Positions 46,933 through 57,435 of a DNA stretch of 64,000 nucleotides are shown one piece after another. Every line of letters begins with the position of its first letter. Within the stretch, counting starts at the first letter, position 1. Source of the DNA: Protonemura montana (taxonomy: Eukaryota; Arthropoda; Insecta; Plecoptera; Nemouridae); the NCBI GenBank assembly GCA_947568835.1, contig OX387607.1, positions 1,612,001-1,676,000 on the forward strand. The letters are read 5' to 3'. The translations under genes and the position numbers were made by a program. The notes below the pieces were generated by a model. It searched no databases, had not been told where the DNA came from, and saw only the letters and a list, made by a program, of their open reading frames with translations.

Positions 46933-49367
46933 ACGTTGCGCAGCGAGTAGGTGAACGCGGGCTTCCGGATGTAGAGGCGACTGCTGCGGTTGCCGAAACA
47001 AGGACGTTAACAAAATTCCGCCTTTACTCGATGGACTTCTTAGAACCTAGTTGTAAGACTTATTTAGTGTTATTTGAATGAAAAGTAAAAAGAAATATTA
47101 ATTTTTTGTAGTGGTCCGCTAATTTTGCGATAAGGCAAACCTAATCTGCATGGACTGCGTTTCACCCAAAGAACTAGAGACTTTGTCGTGAAATTAACAC
47201 CTGGATATGCGTTCAAATAGCAATTATTTTTCAAATAAATATAAATAAAAAAAATAAAAAATAACTGTTTACAATAAAATAATAAATCTGCACTCAAGAC
47301 CCAATTTTGTCATAGCAAACGTTAACTGTAAATAATATCTGGAAGAGAGTTCCATCTTGCAAAGTAGGAGCATGGTGTCCGCCCCAAACCTCGAAGGTTA
47401 AGTCATTCATACTTGAGATAGCAAGAATGCATGTTAACCACGAAGTTAACCACCTAGTTACTGATATGGTGACCATACCTAACGGACTCGTAAGGGCTGG
47501 ACACGTCGATAGCTGTGTGGTTCTCGTTCATGACGGTTGGGTAGAATGCCAGTTCAGCTTGGCGGTTCCCAAGAGCTGGCACCAAAGCATACCAATCAGG
47601 TGAATAGCTTGGCTTTATGCTGTCAGGGTACCGGCAGAATAAAGAACAATCTTAGATGAATTTATAATAATAATCATGTTTAAATAATGAACATGGCACG
47701 TACCTGGCATTCATGTGCGCGATGACCGTATGGAATGAACTGTTGAAGATACTCAGCGAAAAGTATGGAATTTGTTGTATTAAATTATCCTGTTGACAAG
47801 AAAACTGCGTGCGTATGACAGAAACAAGTAGTAAATAAAAATAACTTCAATGGTGTCCTATGAGTAGCATAAAGTTTAACAAGCACAGATACAAGATACC
47901 ACGGTGCGGAGAATTTTTGTAAAAAACCCAACAAGAAGAAGATAATAAATAATGTCGTATGAAAATCCAGTTGTTTTTGTCAGCAACGAGGGTTAAGACG
48001 TTCTGCTGACTTGAACCGTTGGCGATTCTCTACACCAGTGTTTCCTAGAGTGCGGTACGCGTAGAAAAAAGTACGCGTGGGGGTACGCGATGTACTTTTC
48101 TGGAGTGCTTCACACAACCGCTAGACACATTTCAAAAGTATGTGTTTAAATTTTAAGCGTGGATAACTCCATGAATTCAATTTCTACGTTTTCGTGTATT
48201 TTTGTCCCCTGAAACTAACCAAATTTTCTCAGCTTTCCAATGGTTCGAGTTCAGACACCTGCTGCGCATGAAAAGTGCGAGATAAAATATTGAAAAATGT
48301 TTTTTTTATTGTCCTGGACCTACTCTGTTTATTTGCTTGCAGTTTTTAAGGTGTTCATATGATTAGGGTTAAAAAATGTGTTAATTTGCCATAAAACGAC
48401 CGATATCCTATGCGATTTTAATTTTTGACGAGGTATACTCCTTGTTAGGAAATTATAGAAGAGGTACACAGATGCACGCATACTAAAGCATAGCTTCACC
48501 TCTTTCACATGGTAAAGCTGGGGGGTTCCATGTTTAGGTAAAAATGTTAACCGTCCAGGATTCTACTTTGGTCTCGAAGACTTTCGGTCAAACTAGATGT
48601 CTGCACCAGAATAACAAATGTTCGATGAGAAAGCCAACTCACATCCGGATAGATAACCTCGACTGCGGTCCCCATTAAATCAGTACGACGCGTCAACTCA
48701 GAACCAAGCACGTGCCACCACCATCTTTCATCCTCCAACGTTCTGTCACCGCCGACCTTGACCCCGAGGTGTGTCCTCTGCCCCAGAACGTTGATTATCA
48801 GCTGCACCCTCCGCTCATCCAGATGGTAAACTTCCTGCAGCGTCAGCGAGCGAGTGACTTGTGGGTCTCTTAAGATGAGGAACACGCTGGTGTTGAAAGG
48901 GATGTAGACGTCTTGTAGCCAACGTGGGGCGGACGCCTCCGTTGGTGAGAACAAGAATATCGGCCGCTGTGAGCTCGATTCTTGGATAAGCTAGGAAAAG
49001 ACAACCACAATATAACTCGGATCCTCTCAAACTGATCCGCAAACTCTTTTTAAAATTACAGCCATTAATTTCCAATACAAAATTAATGCTATTGAAAAAG
49101 TATCGAAACTCTAAGCCAGTAAATCAATGATAACGGAGCCTTGAAAATGTAGAGGTGTGAGGTTATCTATTTCCTTGCCTTGCGCGTGACGTCAGTGGTG
49201 CAGGGCTGCTCCGCCCACGCAGCCGGGTAGAAGACTGCGCCGACGCGTGGCCTGCTCAAGGTCATCTCGGCGCAACGCACGCTGTCCACGAACACGCGCA
49301 GCTCGCTGGCTGCACCCTTGGCCCAGGCGAACTCATGCGCAGCTTGGAATCCAACTGACAGAGTGAA

Positions 49368-49820
49368 AACATGGATGAGTATTTCTCTATGGAACATGTA
49401 TGACAGTTTAAAACATGGATGAGTATTTCCCTATGGAACATGTATGACAGTTGAAAACATGGATGAGTATTTCCCTATGTAACATGTATGACAGTTGAAA
49501 ACATGGATGAGTATTTCCCTATGGAACATGTATGACAGTTGAAAACATGGATGAGTATTTCCCTATGGAACATGTATGACAGTTGAAAACATGGATGAGT
49601 ATTTCCCTATGTAACATGTATGACAGTTTAAAACATGGATGAGTATTTCCCTATGTAACATGTATGACAGTTGAAAACATGGATGAGTATTTCCCTATGT
49701 AACATGTATGACAGTTGAAAATCTGCATGAGTATTTCCCTATGGAACATGTATGACAGTTTAAAACATGGATGAGTATTTCCCTATGAAACATTTATGAC
49801 AGTTGAAAACATGGATGAGA
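49368..49820. repeat. 44-bp tandem repeat array, about ten copies
   Basis: Units of the form aaaacatggatgagtatttc + cctatggaacatgtatgaca + gttg recur with few substitutions (for example ggaac/gtaac, gttg/gttt). The array fills nearly all of the IR intron between exons 1 and 2 and runs directly into the acceptor region of exon 2. Confidence 0.95.
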
Positions 49821-49929
49821 TTCATCTTACCTCGGCCGTTGTGCACGCTGGTCAGGTGCTGTATCTTGAAGTGAGCGAAGAGAGCGTTCAAGTCGCTGCC
49901 GAGGAACTCTGGTACAAAGTTAGAACTCG

Positions 49930-50549
49930 CTGACAGACAAACAAGACCACCGCCACCCGGAAAACTCCCATCTCAGTGACGTAGACTGAAACGTTTAAAT
50001 TGAGATCTCCTAGACTGTGACTTTGCACGTCAAACAAAATGAAAGAAAACTAAAATGTTTCCATCGATTGTTTTCAGTCTTTCATTTACAGACAAACAGA
50101 CTCAATTTTCTCCTAACTTTACTAATGGGCTTTATATTTAAGCGACTTTTAAACGGCGCAAGGTTTTTATAAATGTATTCATTAATATTCCATTACTATG
50201 TGTATTAGCTTCCAGGAGTAGAATAAGATTAAGTTAAGACTTAATGCACATGAAAGTTATCGTTTTCTTTCAAGCATTGACTTATTGGATTGTTCTTTCC
50301 TTCTTTCCTGATTGCACGTTAAGTACAAGTGCACTTAGGTCATGGGTTGCTGTGGCGACCAACAAACATTCTTCCAGACATAAGTCATCAGAGAGCTACG
50401 TTAACATCAACATTTAGTATACATTTCTTAATATAAGATGGTTCCAAGCAATTGAACAATGGAAGTCTTGACAAAGTTTCAAGATGCAGGATCACTGCAC
50501 ACAGTAAAGCGATGAATACTTCAAACTGAATCAAATATTCACCTTCCGA
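49930..50549. other. Upstream flank of the IR gene
   Basis: A minus-strand ATG at about 49973 opens a hydrophobic MGVFRVAVVLFVCQR, but its frame ends after 26 codons and it is not in frame with the first confident IR exon. The real signal-peptide exon was not identified here. Confidence 0.35.
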
Positions 50550-51350
50550 TTGATTTGTGGTGTTTAACGACGCAATGTTTTGACATCTGGCCATGCGGCA
50601 CTGGTCTTATGGTGTCGGTTAATTGGTGAATGATAATAAGGATGATGATGAACCTAACCTAGCATAGAAGGAAGGATGGAAAACCCGATGCCGGCCCGGA
50701 TCTTACTCCTGTCGAACAGCACCAAGGGGACCACCGGCTCAACGTCCCTTCCGATGGACAGTACAACTCGATCGGCAGGATTCCTCCACAAATCTATGCT
50801 GTCGAGAGGTTGATAAGCAAGGCGAGTGAAGTTGCTGTACTAACTCTCATCCCTCCAACTCTCTCCCGAACAGAAATGGTCATGTGTATGATGTTCACCC
50901 ATCCAATACCTGACCCAGCGCAGTGTTGCTTAACTTTCATCCCTCCAACCTCTCTCTCGAACAGAACTGGTCATGTGTATGATGGTCACCCATCCAATAC
51001 CTGACCCAGCGCAGTGTTGCTTAACTTTCATCCCTCCAACCTCTCTCCCGAACAGAACTGGTCATGTGTATGATGGTCACGCATCCAATACAAGACCCAG
51101 TGCAGTGTTGTTTAACATTCATCTCTCCAACCTCTCTCCCGAACAGAACTGGTCATGTGTATGATGGTCACGCATCCAATACAAGACCCAGTGCAGTGTT
51201 GTTTAACATTCATCTCTCCAACCTCTCTCCCGAACAGAACTGGTCATGTGTATGATGGTGGTCATCTATCTAATACCATTACTCAGCATTGTGTTGCTTA
51301 ACTTCGGTGATCTCACGAGAATAGGTGTTTCCAACACACCAAACCATATG
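50550..51350 (-). mobile_element. 5S-derived SINE with five or six heads (locus 8)
   Basis: On the minus strand head units run from about 51350 down to 50850 at 91-bp spacing, followed by the body (to about 50660), a short tga tail and GTCGTTAAACACCACAAATC near 50556. Units near 51080-51230 share private changes (gcatccaatacaagaccca, gtttaacattcatctctcc), so two neighbouring units were copied locally. Confidence 0.87.
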
Positions 51351-51359
51351 GTAATACAC

Positions 51360-52896
51360 CTTCCTCTCGGTAGAAATCAAAGAGACAGTTTTTGCTGGTG
51401 CTTTAACTTTTTCCTACTCAGCGCATGGTATTTTTTATTTGGTGATCAATCATTTAGATTACGTGTATCTGTACATACGTGACATAGACTGGAATTATTT
51501 GAAACATTAGAAATTGATTTTGCCATGATGAAAGTACTTAAAAAACACCCTACTGGGAGATGTTTGCAGTTATACCCGAGATTTATTCTGCTGGTTAATG
51601 CTGGGTCCGCTGACGCCTCCGCTAGAGCCCGTCGAGCTGACTTGAGTTGATGGACCGAGAGCGTTTCGACCGAATCGAGTCGCTCATGTTGAAGGTCCCG
51701 TTTAGGGTAAATGAAAAGCTGCGAACCCAGTAGCACTCAAGACCCAGCATCGGCTGCAACGAAAGCGAGCAATATTCGTGTGATTTACGTTGAAGAAGAT
51801 CTTCTCCCGATAATACGGCGGTCACGTCTCAGTTCAGTGGTTCACCACATCCGAGTACATCTGTGCGTACGACACTTCTCTCGGTGAGTACCTAATTAAA
51901 TGCGCCGGAAAACTTGCTTCAGTTTAATGATTCAAGTAGAGAGATTCGATTACTTGGACCAACTTTGTGAGTTATGGATTGGACCAAGCATTCAGAATGA
52001 GCCAAAACCATGACTGAAGAATGTTTGTAAGAAAAGTCACTCCAATATTACCTTTGAATGCATTGCTATATAATAGTTACATAAAAATTACATCAGAAAT
52101 TCTTTTTTTAAATATCTCCCTCGAGTGTTTTTTCCTGGATTGCTAAAAAGCTTGTTATTATTTGCATAATGGTATTTGAGGACTGGTAAAGTAATTCAAG
52201 TACACTCATTAGGCTGTGTAATTATATGCAGTAAACAACTCGTGACTACGATTAAGAAGCTGACGTGCTCGAGGGTTGTTAAGTTTTGAAAAATGTTATA
52301 TATTGCTAGTGTTTTCAAATAGATAAGGTTCTATAGGCATACCATCTTTTTTTTTGTAGGTTAAAGTTCTTTAAAATTTCGCTTGTCATAACACGCAAAC
52401 AATCTAGAAAATATGTTTACAAGCAATTTAGAGCGAACAGAAGTTTTTTTTCCTATTTTTATTAAAATATGATTTCCTCGAGTCGGTGTGTATCGAATTT
52501 TAATACTAAATTAATTTTAAACCTCATGTCTCTACCAGAGAGGATAAAAAGGATTTTCCTTAAGTCCTCTTTGGTTTTTTTAAAAGCAATGGTTGTATTT
52601 CCAACAACACAGAATGTCAATTGGAATGTTAGAAAAATAATAATATAATTTTAAATAAAATGTGTTTTTATATGAATCATTTCATAAGCAGTAACGATTT
52701 CAGTAATACACTAACATGCAAATGTTTCTTTGCAAAAAAAAACCATTGTCTGGCGATAAAAGTGACACAGGCCCGCCTCACATGAAAGCAATTACCTTAA
52801 CGATAAGGAATATAATTTTAAATAATGTCCTTCACTTGCTGAGCTGGTTTCCTGTCAGTGTTCCCTAAACGCTAACAAGTGACAGCGGCATAAAGC
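51360..52896. other. Intergenic DNA upstream of the GPCR gene
   Basis: No recognisable gene. A small GC-richer stretch at 51595-51880 has open frames on the minus strand (51446-51825) without motifs; it could be an unidentified exon. The GPCR promoter should lie in the last few hundred bases, but no clear core element was found. Confidence 0.4.
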
Positions 52897-55800
52897 ATGA
52901 TCAAGATGTTTTACAGTGCCATCTTGATCATGTTTCTGCTGCAAGCACATATACTGCCTCCGGCTAATATGTCTTTGTCCGTAGACGGTCTGAAAGAAGA
53001 TGGTGTGACTCAAGATTATATCAGCACCAACAAAGCCGTGAGTGAGAAGACTTCAAATATCAACTTCCAGGAAGAAGAAAATCATTTGGTAACTGGAGAT
53101 GAACGTAGCCGAGACAAAATAGCAGCCCTTTCGCAGTCTTTGACTGAGATACAACAGCTAATTAAACACCTATCAAAATCAGGTAGATGCCCACTTGAAG
53201 ATTGGAGTGAAATTTATGCGTCACTTGGAAATATCGCAGGAAGTCAGTTTCCGATTTCTGCAGAGGAAATGAAAGTAGCTAATGCAGTAGCTCAGGCTAC
53301 CGGTGATCTTATTTGTAACAGCTCCTGGGAGATTATGGGTGAATTTGACAGGAATACAAATTTTTCCGTAACAACAATCATATGCAGCCTTGACGACGCG
53401 ATCGGTGATGAACTAGAAGAGTATTATTTTCAAGAAAACCTAGACGTCACCGAGGTACATGTATTTGAGTCGGAAACGTTTAAAATACTTGCAAATTGTT
53501 TCGTCAACGGAGGGAATCGTTACATGTTCATAGTAAATCCTGACAACAGTTCGCCGCTAAGACCGTTGCCTGTTGTCGGCTATCCTCTGAGACGTTTCAC
53601 AGTGGTTGATGTGGTTCGAGTGCCTCGAAAGGTTGACTTCAACAATAGTGTTGTGAAGTACTGTGAGTATCCTAATATCTTCGACACACTCTCTTTACAA
53701 ATAATTTCCTCGCCAGAAAAGTTTACTGTGAAATATGGCTGTGCTCAATGGAGCGATGTCGATAACAAATGGACAGATAAAGATTGCTTTGTGTATAAAG
53801 AATTCTACGATTTGGAGAGAAATAAAATCATTTGCCACTGCGACACGAGAAACTTGCAGAAATTTGAAACTTATATTTTGTTTGATTACGTCGAGGATGT
53901 TTATCAAGCTTTTAAGTTCATTGATGGAGTTATAAATTTAAATCGCATGTCCGACATGGTCAAGCTACGACTTTATGAAGGGTTGTTTGAAGAACTTGCC
54001 CAAAAAAGCTTGCTGTCATTGGATACTTTAATTTCGAATTATTTATACAACTTGCTGCAAGTAGATTCAGGTTTGCTTCAAGATGAAACAGCCCCAACTC
54101 TTTTGGGGAATGTTGGGAAGTTGCTAGCGTTAGTAGAGCCGAAAGGTCAGGAACAAATAATCGGTCGCAGAACTGATTTGACGGCTTCTTTCCTAATGAA
54201 CCTGAAAAAGTACACTAGTGACCCGTTGATAGCATTCGCATTCTCCTCGGTCACAAATGCGACTGAATACTTCAGGTCTTCAGAAAACATCGATTTCAAC
54301 ATTCTTTTTCACATCATGGTAAATTACTCTTTTATGTTTTCACAGTCAGTGTTAGCTCAAAACGACCGGTGTGCATTTCTTCTTTATCCTCCAGACAAGT
54401 TCTTTAAACCAACCGGAGAAGTAGATGGTCATGAAATAAAAAAATTCCGAGTGCTAGATATCGTGCTTGGTCCGAAAGAGAGTGAACGTCAACCGCAAGA
54501 CCAACTAGTGCACTTGTATTCCATGCAAGATTTGTTAGATTTGAAAGGTCTAGAATATGGATGCGCATACTGGAGCGAAGTTCTCGACAAATGGACGAGT
54601 GTCGGCTGCGCTCCTAACCCCAGCCTCTACCGCGGCGTTTGCACTTGCAACATGTCAGCTCATTTCAACGAGTCAAGGACAAGAGGACAATACGTTGTGT
54701 ACAAATACGAGCATCTGGTTGTACGCACTGCAGATGAACAATCTAAAAAGATCTTGAACTTCAGATATTTATATCAATCAATATTCAACCTGAATAAGTT
54801 GCGAAATTACATTGGAAAGCCGACAGTTGTTAAACAAGCGTTTTTGGAGTTAAGTCAAATTATGTTAAGTGATTTCGACAACACTGTTCGACTAGACAAG
54901 ACAATACAGACACAAATCTTGGATGCCATCAGATATACTGTTACCAATTATCAGTGCGAGACAATTAAACCCGCAGGCTACATAAGAAACGTCTGCGAAG
55001 CCATGTGCTACGAAGAAAACAGTACGTATACACTTGAAAACGCCATTTACTTTTGGTACGACATTAATCTGTACCCAACTGCAATATTCTCCAAAGATGT
55101 CTTCGACCCGACAAAATTTTTCACTCCGAAAGCTTTGTTCGCTGTCCACATCTCAGATTCGGTGATAGCTCAGAATAAAAAGTGTGTGTTTGTTGTATAT
55201 CCACTGAATAACAATTTCTTACGACCACTTCCTAATGTGGGCTACGATATCATAGCCAGTCGCATGGTCGACCTCGTCTTAGTGTCCAAAACGACCAGCG
55301 AAGAAGCCGAACAGTTCGTAGAAATCTACCTTGACCAAACGGCATTCCCCTGCAAGCACGAATGTGCCTATTGGAGTCTAGAACAAAATGCATGGACGAC
55401 CAATGGCTGTAGTAGTTTTTTAGTCAACGGCTTACACGTGTGTAATTGCAGTCTGTCAGTCCATTTCAATCAGTCTAGGACGGGGGGACAGTACCTTGCT
55501 TACACCTACTCCACGGTGGTCTTCGACAACGAAATATTTCTTCGCCTGGGCTCACAGTCGCTTTCAGATGGTAGCAGCACATTCAGCCAAGGTGCGGCCC
55601 TCATACACAACGCCTCCCTGATTCCGGTCAACGAAAGTTTGGTCTGCAAGACGCTAGGAGTTTACTTGCGCACAATGGCGGTTGATACAAATCTTTTAGT
55701 TGAACACCATTTACAGATTAATGACATTTTAAATGACCTTAAGACAATTTTTGACAAGTATCTTATTGACAATTTGAAGGAGGTTAACGTAAACTACGGT

Positions 55801-57435
55801 ATACCAGGGGCGTGGAGTGCAAAGAGCACCGCAGTGGCTAAAGATTTGTTCTCCAACGCTGTTCTCACCTCCAAAGAGACAGACGATATTTCAGTTGAAT
55901 CTTATATGATGTTGATAGCAATAGGTTATTACATGAATCTAGTAAACAGCCATAGTAGGCCAACGGGATTTACAATTAATGGCTACAAAAAGGATACCTT
56001 CAAAACTATATTTAACAACAGCAACCTCATTGAAGTTATAAAACAAAATCTAACTTTTGCCTGCGTAATACTTGCGCCGGGAGTCCTTTGCAACCACCGC
56101 TTTATATTTACATTGTATCCCTTGAACACATCACCTTTTCCAACAACTATGACATCCAGTTCCGTATTCAACTTCCGACAAATTGATGTCTACAAAAGTT
56201 CAGACAGACTAGAGTTAATTGTCTCCTGGGATTACGAGAAGATTAACAGTACCCTAATGGACCTCTACTTCCAACCATCAGAGAATCCTTCTAGCTACGT
56301 GAACATATCGTGCGCATCATGGGATGACTCACTGAACGGCTGGACCACCGACGTCTGCAGGATGATCACGTTGGACGGTGTCGACATCTGTCGCTGCGAG
56401 CTGATCAACCGGACTCTCACTCGCGTCGTAATGTATGAACACGCAGACCTTCAAAACTTCACGTTTGTCACCGAGTACAGCATACCGTCCATTTTGTTTC
56501 TGATTGGAGCTTCTTTGTCACAGTTTGGCCTTTTAATCATTTTTCTGACAGCAAAAAAGTTTTCTAGATGGCGTAAAGATCTCAGTAACAAGATTTTGAT
56601 GAACCTAGCGGTCTCATCGTTTCTTTACCTCTCGTTAACAATGTATCGTGAGACCCACCTAATCAACGCCGACAACAATCACACGAACATACCGTTAATT
56701 ATTTTCATCGTATGCTTTCATTACACCCGACTGGCGCATTTCAGCTGGGGACTTGCCATGTCAGTGCTTCAACACAAGCGCTTCTCTGGAGCCGTTTGGG
56801 CTCATAACGTACCACACTTATTGCTAAAAGTTGGTCTCTTAGCTTGGGGTCTCCCATTTGTTCCACTGATTGTTTTGCTCCTGTGGGATCAGAAAGTTCA
56901 CTTCTGCGGCCCGAATAAACTGACCCATTACGTATTTTATTTGGTGCCTGGTGCTGTTATAACAGTTTTAAATATTGGCTTGTTCATTGCTATACTGGGT
57001 AAAATTACTAACAAATTCGGCTGTGGCAAAGAGAAGGATTTGCAGGAGAACAACGATACTAACAAAGATGTGATTAAGCGGCTATTGAAAGTTATGATAC
57101 TAATGTTCTTTTTATTCGGAATTCCGAACGTGTTCGAGATGTTAAACGACTTTGGCGGACACAACGAAGCATTGGGCTACATCACCAAATTGTTGGTTCC
57201 AATCCATGGATTCGTGTTGTTCCTGTTCTTCATTGTTTTCAACAACAAGACCCGACGGTACTGCCATAGGCAAAAAAATGGACTGACAGATTGCACTAGT
57301 TTAAATTCTGTTCGCAGTGAACCAAAAAGTGTGCCAAAGGTTCCAGTAAAAAAAAATAAAAAAAAAAAAAGCAAATACCTCCGAAGCAGATTGATCGCAA
57401 CGGTCCCTGTGAAGAAATTGAGCTACGCGAGATAA
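52897..57435 (+). CDS. Adhesion-type GPCR with four GPS-like modules, intronless
   Basis: A single uninterrupted frame of 1512 codons. It begins with a signal peptide (residues 1 to about 24). The long ectodomain has many N-glycosylation sequons and four tandem modules whose cysteine cores begin near residues 281, 556, 823 and 1139: CAQWSDVDNKWTDKDC, CAYWSEVLDKWTSVGC, CAYWSLEQNAWTTNGC and CASWDDSLNGWTTDVC, each followed by a C-x-C. Each core is preceded by a similar beta-rich stretch, as in a GAIN domain before its GPS. The canonical HL|T/S cleavage tripeptide is absent (SAHFN, SVHFN or no His), so self-cleavage is doubtful. Seven membrane segments follow at about 1196-1218, 1233-1250, 1265-1292, 1308-1330 (AWGLPF, family-B TM4 mark), 1345-1366, 1396-1415 and 1429-1448. 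It is a plasma-membrane receptor of family B2; the ligand is unknown. The Lys-rich tail crosses A9 and A13 runs, where the frame may shift. Lack of introns contrasts with all neighbours. Confidence 0.9.
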   Translation: MIKMFYSAILIMFLLQAHILPPANMSLSVDGLKEDGVTQDYISTNKAVSEKTSNINFQEEENHLVTGDERSRDKIAALSQSLTEIQQLIKHLSKSGRCPLEDWSEIYASLGNIAGSQFPISAEEMKVANAVAQATGDLICNSSWEIMGEFDRNTNFSVTTIICSLDDAIGDELEEYYFQENLDVTEVHVFESETFKILANCFVNGGNRYMFIVNPDNSSPLRPLPVVGYPLRRFTVVDVVRVPRKVDFNNSVVKYCEYPNIFDTLSLQIISSPEKFTVKYGCAQWSDVDNKWTDKDCFVYKEFYDLERNKIICHCDTRNLQKFETYILFDYVEDVYQAFKFIDGVINLNRMSDMVKLRLYEGLFEELAQKSLLSLDTLISNYLYNLLQVDSGLLQDETAPTLLGNVGKLLALVEPKGQEQIIGRRTDLTASFLMNLKKYTSDPLIAFAFSSVTNATEYFRSSENIDFNILFHIMVNYSFMFSQSVLAQNDRCAFLLYPPDKFFKPTGEVDGHEIKKFRVLDIVLGPKESERQPQDQLVHLYSMQDLLDLKGLEYGCAYWSEVLDKWTSVGCAPNPSLYRGVCTCNMSAHFNESRTRGQYVVYKYEHLVVRTADEQSKKILNFRYLYQSIFNLNKLRNYIGKPTVVKQAFLELSQIMLSDFDNTVRLDKTIQTQILDAIRYTVTNYQCETIKPAGYIRNVCEAMCYEENSTYTLENAIYFWYDINLYPTAIFSKDVFDPTKFFTPKALFAVHISDSVIAQNKKCVFVVYPLNNNFLRPLPNVGYDIIASRMVDLVLVSKTTSEEAEQFVEIYLDQTAFPCKHECAYWSLEQNAWTTNGCSSFLVNGLHVCNCSLSVHFNQSRTGGQYLAYTYSTVVFDNEIFLRLGSQSLSDGSSTFSQGAALIHNASLIPVNESLVCKTLGVYLRTMAVDTNLLVEHHLQINDILNDLKTIFDKYLIDNLKEVNVNYGIPGAWSAKSTAVAKDLFSNAVLTSKETDDISVESYMMLIAIGYYMNLVNSHSRPTGFTINGYKKDTFKTIFNNSNLIEVIKQNLTFACVILAPGVLCNHRFIFTLYPLNTSPFPTTMTSSSVFNFRQIDVYKSSDRLELIVSWDYEKINSTLMDLYFQPSENPSSYVNISCASWDDSLNGWTTDVCRMITLDGVDICRCELINRTLTRVVMYEHADLQNFTFVTEYSIPSILFLIGASLSQFGLLIIFLTAKKFSRWRKDLSNKILMNLAVSSFLYLSLTMYRETHLINADNNHTNIPLIIFIVCFHYTRLAHFSWGLAMSVLQHKRFSGAVWAHNVPHLLLKVGLLAWGLPFVPLIVLLLWDQKVHFCGPNKLTHYVFYLVPGAVITVLNIGLFIAILGKITNKFGCGKEKDLQENNDTNKDVIKRLLKVMILMFFLFGIPNVFEMLNDFGGHNEALGYITKLLVPIHGFVLFLFFIVFNNKTRRYCHRQKNGLTDCTSLNSVRSEPKSVPKVPVKKNKKKKSKYLRSRLIATVPVKKLSYAR

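Larger units (their letters stand above)
40832..49929 (-). pseudogene. Divergent ionotropic receptor (IR) gene, frame broken in exon 6
   Basis: Ten minus-strand exons join in phase: 49831-49929, 49179-49354, 48643-48990, 47704-47789, 47479-47619, 46734-46983, 45989-46089, 45084-45197, 41701-41936 and 40832-41099. Together they give about 596 residues; a signal-peptide exon upstream is missing. The order is that of insect chemosensory IRs: N-terminal region with TRRTDLMGTAVEVIYPD, ligand lobe S1 (SPDWYALVPALGNRQAELAF, then AIDVSSPYESV), first membrane segment and pore (FVDGFLLTLGNACIQG), third membrane segment after GWERLPGSASGRI, S2 (FRGIDELLKTDYRVFSD) and the last membrane segment (IRIYAISLVTVAAIFVLELA). 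The S1 arginine that binds glutamate in iGluRs is not evident. Exon 6 holds a 26-bp tandem duplication (46881-46932) that leads to an in-frame stop. Without it the exon would be 224 bp and in phase on both sides. Intron 2 uses a GC donor (AAG|GCAAGG). It is a pseudogene, a null allele, or an assembly artefact. Confidence 0.85.

Noticed and set aside
49920-49975. MGVFRVAVVLFVCQR as the signal peptide of the IR gene
   Set aside because: The frame from this ATG runs out after 26 codons, and joining it to the IR frame would need an intron of about 18 bp. The acceptor gtctgtcag|CGAG fits the IR frame without it.
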